NCBI GenBank assembly: GCA_963764215.1
Contig: CAVXRS010000002.1
Location: 62,001 to 126,000 of the forward strand
Length of the DNA stretch: 64,000 nt
Direction: 5' to 3'
From: JAFDWI01 sp963764215
GTDB lineage: Bacteria; Actinomycetota; Acidimicrobiia; Acidimicrobiales; Iamiaceae
The first letter of the stretch is position 1. Every line of letters starts with the position of its first letter. Below the pieces are notes generated by a model. That model searched no databases and was not told the DNA's origin. It was given only the letters and a program-made list of their open reading frames with translations. Position numbers and translations under genes: made by a program. Shown piece by piece: positions 59,762 to 64,000 of this stretch.

Positions 59762-60559
59762 TCAGACGGTCTCGCGGCGCGGTTCGGAATGGCGTCGCAG
59801 GACCTCCTGTTCCACCGCTCGTCGCACCGCGTTGGAATCGTGCTCGGCCACGTGTTGCTGCGCGGCGTTGAGAACCGCCCGTTCGACGTTGTAGGCGACC
59901 AGTTCGGCCACCGCACTGACCAGCAACCGCAGTGAGGCCACCGTGCGTCGGGCCTCCTCCTCGGGGTGGAGTCCCTGCTCACGGATGCGCGCGCAGACGT
60001 GGCGGTCCCAGGCGGCGACCGCTTCGTCGGCCAGATGATCGGCAGTGACGAGTTGCGGTTCGGCGATGGCGAGGAAGTCTTCGAGCGGGAGGCCGACACC
60101 GAGCAACGAAAGGAGGCGGCGAACCGCCCGCACGTCGGCTTCGGTGTAGCGCTCGGTGCGGCCGATGCGGTGTGGACGCAACACGTGCGAGGCCTCGAGC
60201 GACCGGATCATCTCGACCGGCAGGCCGCTCTCCTCCGCCACGTCGCGCAGCCGCAGTGGCGGCGCCGCTGCGTCGTCGAGCACCCGGATGTCCTGCTCGT
60301 CGCGGACTGCTTCGGCGATCATCCGCAACGAGTACCCCCGTGACTTGAGGTCACGGATCAGCTCGAGCCGGTGCAGATGCGCCGGTGAGTACCAGGCGAC
60401 CCGCCCCTCGTGACGAGGAGCCGGCAGGAGACCCTTGGACTGATAGGACCGCAACAGCTGCACGCTGATCCCGGCACGATCGGCCAGTTCCTCGGCCCGA
60501 AGGTCAGGTGTGTTCGGCCCGGTGGACATCGCGGCTGGTGGCTTCCTTCGCGGGGGCAT
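59762..60559 (-). CDS. Regulator with two tandem MerR-type DNA-binding domains
   Basis: Protein of 265 residues. Residues about 19-86 form one MerR winged helix (LRAEELADRAGISVQLLRSY, then RVAWYSPAHLHRLELIRDLKSRGYSLRMIAEAV). Residues about 101-168 form a second, clearly related one (LRLRDVAEESGLPVEMIRSL, then RTERYTEADVRAVRRLLSLLGVGLPLEDFLAIA). The helical C-terminal part could bind a ligand or dimerise. MerR proteins normally have a single such domain and dimerise. It is divergent from the fabD operon, so control of fatty-acid synthesis is likely. Start ATG 60559 has AGGAG 5 nt upstream. Confidence 0.85.
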   Translation of the reverse strand: MPPRRKPPAAMSTGPNTPDLRAEELADRAGISVQLLRSYQSKGLLPAPRHEGRVAWYSPAHLHRLELIRDLKSRGYSLRMIAEAVRDEQDIRVLDDAAAPPLRLRDVAEESGLPVEMIRSLEASHVLRPHRIGRTERYTEADVRAVRRLLSLLGVGLPLEDFLAIAEPQLVTADHLADEAVAAWDRHVCARIREQGLHPEEEARRTVASLRLLVSAVAELVAYNVERAVLNAAQQHVAEHDSNAVRRAVEQEVLRRHSEPRRETV

Positions 60560-60637
60560 GGGTGCTCCTGACAGGCGTGGTTCCTACCGCGGTGGGACCG
60601 TCGACGACGCTCCCGGGGCCCGCACCATCCATCATCG

Positions 60638-60655
60638 CATAATTCTCTGAATTCA
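60638..60655. promoter_or_regulatory. Candidate operator and promoter between the regulator and fabD
   Basis: AT-rich island in GC-rich surroundings. CATAAT (60638-60643) is a -10-like hexamer for fabD. AATTC-TCT-GAATT (60641-60653) and TGAATTCA (60648-60655) are overlapping perfect dyads, plausible MerR-type binding sites. Confidence 0.45.
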
Positions 60656-60720
60656 TGTAACCATTCATCGAAGCCCGAGTCGAACCCCACGTCGCCGAGG
60701 TCAACGAGGAGTCTTCCCCC

Positions 60721-61667
60721 ATGCCAGCTGCCATCATCTTCCCCGGTCAGGGGGCCGCGTCATCCGGCATGGGACGGCCCTGGGTCGACCATCCCGCGTG
60801 GCACGTCGTGCGCGCAGCCGAGGAGGCGACCGAACGGCCACTCGCCCACCTCCTCCTCGAAGCGTCCGACGACGAGTTGGCCCACACCGACGCGGGACAG
60901 CTCTCCGTGCTGGTGCTGTCCCTGATGGCCTTCGAGGCGATCCGCGAAGCCGTTCCCGGGGACGAGCCGGTCGCCTTCGCCGGCCATTCACTGGGCCAGA
61001 TCACCGCCCTGATCGCGTCCGGGGCCATCGCCTGGGACGCCGGGCTCCGGCTCGCCGCCGCCCGTGCGGATGCCTGCGAAACCTCCGCACGCCGTAGTCC
61101 AGGTCGGATGGCGGCGCTCATCGGGGCGAACCTCGACCAGGCGCACACGGCCGTCCAGGAAGTCGATGCGGCCTGGGTCGCCAACGACAACGCGCCGGGC
61201 CAGATCGTGCTCGCCGGTCGGCCCGACTCGCTCGCCCGCGCGTTGGAGCCGCGCGCGAACTCGGGGTGCGCCGTTCGCGGCCGCTCTCGGTCGGTCACGC
61301 GTTCCACACGCCGCTGCTCGCCGATGCGGCAACCACATGGTCGCCGTCGTTGCAGTCCACGACGTTCCTGACGCCCACCCGCCCCGTCGTCACCAACACC
61401 ACCGGAGCGGTCCTGCCGGATGCGTCGAGCCTGTCGGACGAGTTGCTGCGCCACCTCGTCACCCCGGTGCAGTGGCGGAGCTCGCAGCACACCCTGGTTG
61501 CGCTCGGCGCGACGGCATTCATCGAGGTCGGTCCCGGCCCGGTGCTGGCGGGCCTCGCCAAGCGGACCGTGCCCGACGTGACCGTCACCCACATCGGCAC
61601 CCCGTCCGATGTCGACGGGTTCGTGGCCGGCTTCGCCGATGCCCCGATCGGGGGGTCTGCCCGATGA
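60721..61667 (+). CDS. fabD: Malonyl-CoA:ACP transacylase, one frameshift
   Basis: Loads malonyl groups onto ACP for FAS-II. The first part has IIFPGQGAASSGMGRPW, then FAGHSLGQITALIASGA with nucleophile Ser90, and NDNAPGQIVLAG. Near 61247-61250 one G is missing (GAG-CCG should be GAGGCCG). Allowing for it gives EAARELGVRRSRPLSVGHAFHTPLL with the catalytic histidine, then VTPVQWRSS, FIEVGPGPVLAGLAKRT. The GAGGAG site 10 nt upstream of ATG supports the start. First gene of the fabD-acpP operon. The break is probably an error. The stop overlaps the next gene (ATGA). Confidence 0.93.
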
Positions 61668-62011
61668 GCACCGGCACCGAGGTCTCCGCGCATCCGCAAC
61701 CTGGACGGACCACCGACCCCCGGACCGGACACATCGACGCCGGCGGGTTCGGGTCGACCCCGGACTGGTGCGTCGCCGAGGAGCTGTCCGGCATCGACCG
61801 GATCGTCGTCGCCCCGACGCACGGCCCCTTCGTGTGGGCCCCGACCGCCCCCGAAGTCGGTCGCCCGATCCGCGCCGGCGAATGCATCGGCTCCGTCAGG
61901 GACGTGCCGGTGCGATGCCCCTTCGAAGGTGTCGTCGTCGGCTGTCTGGTCGCGGAGACCGAACGGGTCCGCCAGGCACAACCGCTTCTGTGGCTGCAGG
62001 TCGCGCCATGA
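61664..62011 (+). CDS. Biotinyl/lipoyl-like domain protein lacking any lysine
   Basis: Protein of 115 residues, coupled on both sides (ATGA with fabD and fabH). Residues about 45-115 resemble a biotinyl/lipoyl domain, as in BCCP: VVAPTHGPFVWAPTAPEVG, a PIRAGECIGSV segment, CPFEGVVVGCLVAETERVRQ and AQPLLWLQV. The loop where BCCP has EAMKM reads SVRDVPVR, and the whole protein contains no lysine, so it cannot carry biotin or lipoate. It might be a structural or regulatory remnant of BCCP, or it may bind FabH or FabD. Function unknown. The first 30 residues look disordered. Confidence 0.7.
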   Translation: MSTGTEVSAHPQPGRTTDPRTGHIDAGGFGSTPDWCVAEELSGIDRIVVAPTHGPFVWAPTAPEVGRPIRAGECIGSVRDVPVRCPFEGVVVGCLVAETERVRQAQPLLWLQVAP

Positions 62012-63088
62012 GCGAGTCCACGATTTCGTCGGACCCCCGACATCGTGGGAGATCCGGCGCGGCACAGGCCGGCACCAGAGTGCTCGGGTGGGGCAGCGCA
62101 CTGCCGGCGAACCGGGTGCACAACGCCGCGTTCGAGGTGACGCTCGACACGACCGACGACTGGATCGCCTCCCGCACCGGGATCCGCACGCGGCACATCG
62201 CGACCGATGGCGAGTCGACCCTGCCGCTCGCGACCGCCGCCGCCCGGAGCGCCCTGGAGATGGCCGCGCGTTCCCGCGGAGTCGGTGCAGCTGATCGTCG
62301 TGGCGACCTGCACGTCAGAATCCCCGATGCCTTCCACTGCGTCTTCGGTCGCTGCGGCCCTCGGCAGCCATGCCGGCGCGTTCGACCTCGACGCCGCCTG
62401 TGCCGGGTTCGTCCATGCGCTCGCGGTGACCTCGAGTGCACTCGCCGGTGGGCTGGCGACACGCGCCCTGGTGATCGGCGCGGACACGATGAGCCGGGTC
62501 GTCGACCCGGAGGACCGGTCGACCGCCGTGCTCTTCGGCGATGGGGCTGCCGCACTGCTCCTCGAAGCCGACGAGTCGGCCTCAGGGCACCTCTCCCCCG
62601 ACGGTCACCCCGTCGTTCCCGGGCTCGTCGCGGCCGACCTGGTCACCCGAGGGGCCGGCGCGGCGCTGCTCCGCATCGACGGTGGCGGTTCCGGCCGACC
62701 GTTGACTGCCGCCTCGCTCGCCCGGGGTGAGCAGTTCCTGAAGATGGACGGTCCGGCCCTTTTCCATCAGGTGGTTCGCGAAGCCGCTGCGTCCGCGCAG
62801 CGCGTGGTCGAGGGCGCGACGGTCGCCCCGGACGACATCGCCTGGTTCGTGCCGCACCAGGCCAACGCCCGGATCACCGAAGCGGTGGCCGCGCGCATCG
62901 GGATCGACCCGGTTCGCGTCGCCTCCAACATCGCGTCCACGGGCAACACCTCCGCGGCGTCGGTGCCGCTCCTGCTCGCCGAGCTCGCGTCGTCCCACCG
63001 CATCTGCGACGGTGACCTGCTGCTCGTCTCGGGGTTCGGTGCCGGCATGTCGGTGGCGTCCGCACTCTGGCATTGGAAGAGCGCATGA
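62008..63088 (+). CDS. fabH: Beta-ketoacyl-ACP synthase III, one frameshift
   Basis: Starts fatty-acid synthesis by joining acyl-CoA and malonyl-ACP. The first part has LGWGSALPANRVHNAAFE, DTTDDWIASRTGIRTRHIA. Near 62262-62285 one extra base breaks the frame. After it SVQLIVVATCTSESPMPSTAS, FDLDAACAGFVHAL with the catalytic cysteine, and MSRVVDPEDRSTAVLFGDGAAALLL. FLKMDGPALFHQVV, WFVPHQANARI (histidine) and IASTGNTSAASVP (asparagine) follow. The catalytic triad is complete. The N-terminal extension of about 20 residues is unusual. The break is read as a sequencing error. Confidence 0.93.
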
Positions 63089-63849
63089 CCCGGGTGACGG
63101 CACGGGCGACGGGTCCGGTCGCACTGGTGACCGGCGGATCGGGCGGGATCGGCAGCGCGGTCTGCCGCCGGCTTGCCCGGTCCGGCCACCGTGTGGCCAT
63201 CGGACACCACGCGGGCGCCGACGCGGCCCAGGCGCTCGGCGACGAGATCGAATCCTCGGGGGGAACAGCTCGACCGGTTCGGATCGACGTCACCGATCCG
63301 ACGTCGATCGAGCGCGCGTTCTCCGAGATCCAGGCCGACCTCGGCCCGGTGGAGGTGCTGGTGTTCGCTGCCGGGGTGACCCGTGACCGGCTGTTGGTCC
63401 AGCTCGACGAACCCGACTGGCACCACACCCTCGATCACGATCTCACCGGTGTCTACCGCGTCACTCGGCGGGCGCTGCGGCCGATGATCCGCGCCCGGCA
63501 GGGGCGCATCGTCATGATCTCCTCCATCGTCGCCGCGACGGGCTCGGCCGGCCAGGCCAACTACGCCGCGGCCAAGTCCGGCCTCGTCGGCTTCTCCAGA
63601 TCGGTCGCCCGCGAGGTCGCCACCCGTGGCATCACCGCCAACGTGGTCGAGCCCGGTCCGATCACCACGCCCATGACCGACGTGCTCGCCGAAGAACGAC
63701 GCACCGCGCTGCGGGGGCTCGTCCCGATGCAGCGCTTCGGCACCCCGAACGAGGTCGCCGCGACCGTCGACTTCCTCTGTTCCGCCGACGCCGGGTTCAT
63801 CACCGGAGCTGTCGTCCCCGTCGACGGCGGTCTCGGTCTCGGCCGTTGA
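63085..63849 (+). CDS. fabG: 3-oxoacyl-ACP reductase
   Basis: NADPH-dependent SDR of FAS-II (254 residues) reducing 3-ketoacyl-ACP. Nucleotide motif TGGSGGIG at 16-23, FAAGVTRDRLLVQL, and SS at about 147-148 before Tyr160 and Lys164 in NYAAAKSGLVGFSRSVARE. VVEPGPITTPMTDVL and FITGAVVPVDGGLGLGR close it. Start ATG 63085 overlaps the fabH stop; a slightly longer start upstream is possible. Its position before acpP fits FabG over generic SDRs. Confidence 0.92.
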   Translation: MTRVTARATGPVALVTGGSGGIGSAVCRRLARSGHRVAIGHHAGADAAQALGDEIESSGGTARPVRIDVTDPTSIERAFSEIQADLGPVEVLVFAAGVTRDRLLVQLDEPDWHHTLDHDLTGVYRVTRRALRPMIRARQGRIVMISSIVAATGSAGQANYAAAKSGLVGFSRSVAREVATRGITANVVEPGPITTPMTDVLAEERRTALRGLVPMQRFGTPNEVAATVDFLCSADAGFITGAVVPVDGGLGLGR

Positions 63850-63891
63850 CGTTCCCACACCTGATCCCAACCCCCAACCAATGAGAGTCCC

Positions 63892-64000
63892 ATGAACCGT
63901 GAAGATGTCCTCACCGCCCTCGTCGATGCCACCCAGGTCGTGCTCGGCGCCGACCCGGACACGGTCACCGAGTCCACGAAGTTCGCCGACGACCTGGACG
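63892..64000 (+). CDS. acpP: Acyl carrier protein, cut by window end
   Basis: ATG 63892 begins MNREDVLTALVDATQVVLGADPDTVT, followed by ESTKFADDLD. This is the first helix, loop and the start of the phosphopantetheine region of an ACP (KFADDLDxDSL); the window ends just before the modified serine. It follows fabG by 42 bp in the FAS-II operon. About 36 of about 80 residues are present. Confidence 0.88.
   Translation, partial: MNREDVLTALVDATQVVLGADPDTVTESTKFADDLD

Overview
The window is a GC-rich chromosomal segment packed with genes on both strands. Gene content points to an actinobacterium, most likely class Acidimicrobiia or a close relative. The indicators are a mycothiol-synthase-like GNAT, an F420-type LLM oxidoreductase, a menaquinone pathway, a WS/DGAT acyltransferase, several fatty-acyl and steroid-type CoA enzymes, a FAS-II cluster, and many apparently leaderless genes with a TANNNT hexamer 6-9 nt before ATG or GTG. 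The class assignment is inference; nothing here was compared with a database. I see no rRNA, tRNA, insertion sequence, prophage or CRISPR array.

Layout. 1-6.3 kb: the 5' part of hisD, a ThrE-like exporter coupled to glutamate decarboxylase, a tiny coiled-coil ORF, nth, an mshD-like gene and a VIT-family transporter. 6.3-12.2 kb: rlmN, then a MaoC hydratase, two translationally coupled acyl-CoA synthetases and an epoxide-hydrolase-like protein. 12.2-22.3 kb: an M50 protease and the menaquinone block (menG-menF-menD-menH, a lipoprotein, menA on the opposite strand, menE), followed by maf and dus. 22.3-40.7 kb: WS/DGAT, a DUF2127 membrane protein, a DUF255 thioredoxin-like protein, a nitroreductase, dnaE, a hydratase-dehydrogenase pair resembling a split peroxisomal multifunctional enzyme, a VanW protein, a geranylgeranyl-reductase-type flavoprotein, an NMO, a PPOX protein, an ALDH and an LLM oxidoreductase. 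40.7-49.3 kb: 99-bp tandem repeats, dapB, pnp-rpsO, a foreign-looking membrane protein, and a TetR regulator divergent from an AurF-like oxygenase. 49.3-60.6 kb, all on the minus strand: a MerR-type regulator, proS, a glucosaminidase, then rimP-nusA-infB-rbfA-truB-ribF. 60.7-64 kb: fabD, a lysine-free biotinyl-like protein, fabH, fabG and the start of acpP.

How the genes fit together. Menaquinone genes, a possible menaquinone reductase and F420/flavin enzymes suggest an aerobic redox metabolism. The acyl-CoA ligases, hydratases, SDR and WS/DGAT fit lipid or sterol catabolism and neutral-lipid storage. The FAS-II operon faces a regulator with two consecutive MerR-type DNA-binding domains. The rimP-to-ribF block is a standard translation and transcription operon, and its leader carries a terminator-like hairpin.

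Quality warning. Eleven genes, including hisD, dapB, infB, nusA, fabD and fabH, are each broken by what looks like a single-base indel, several in short homopolymers. An organism cannot do without most of these, so I read them as sequencing or assembly errors and annotate each gene across the break.
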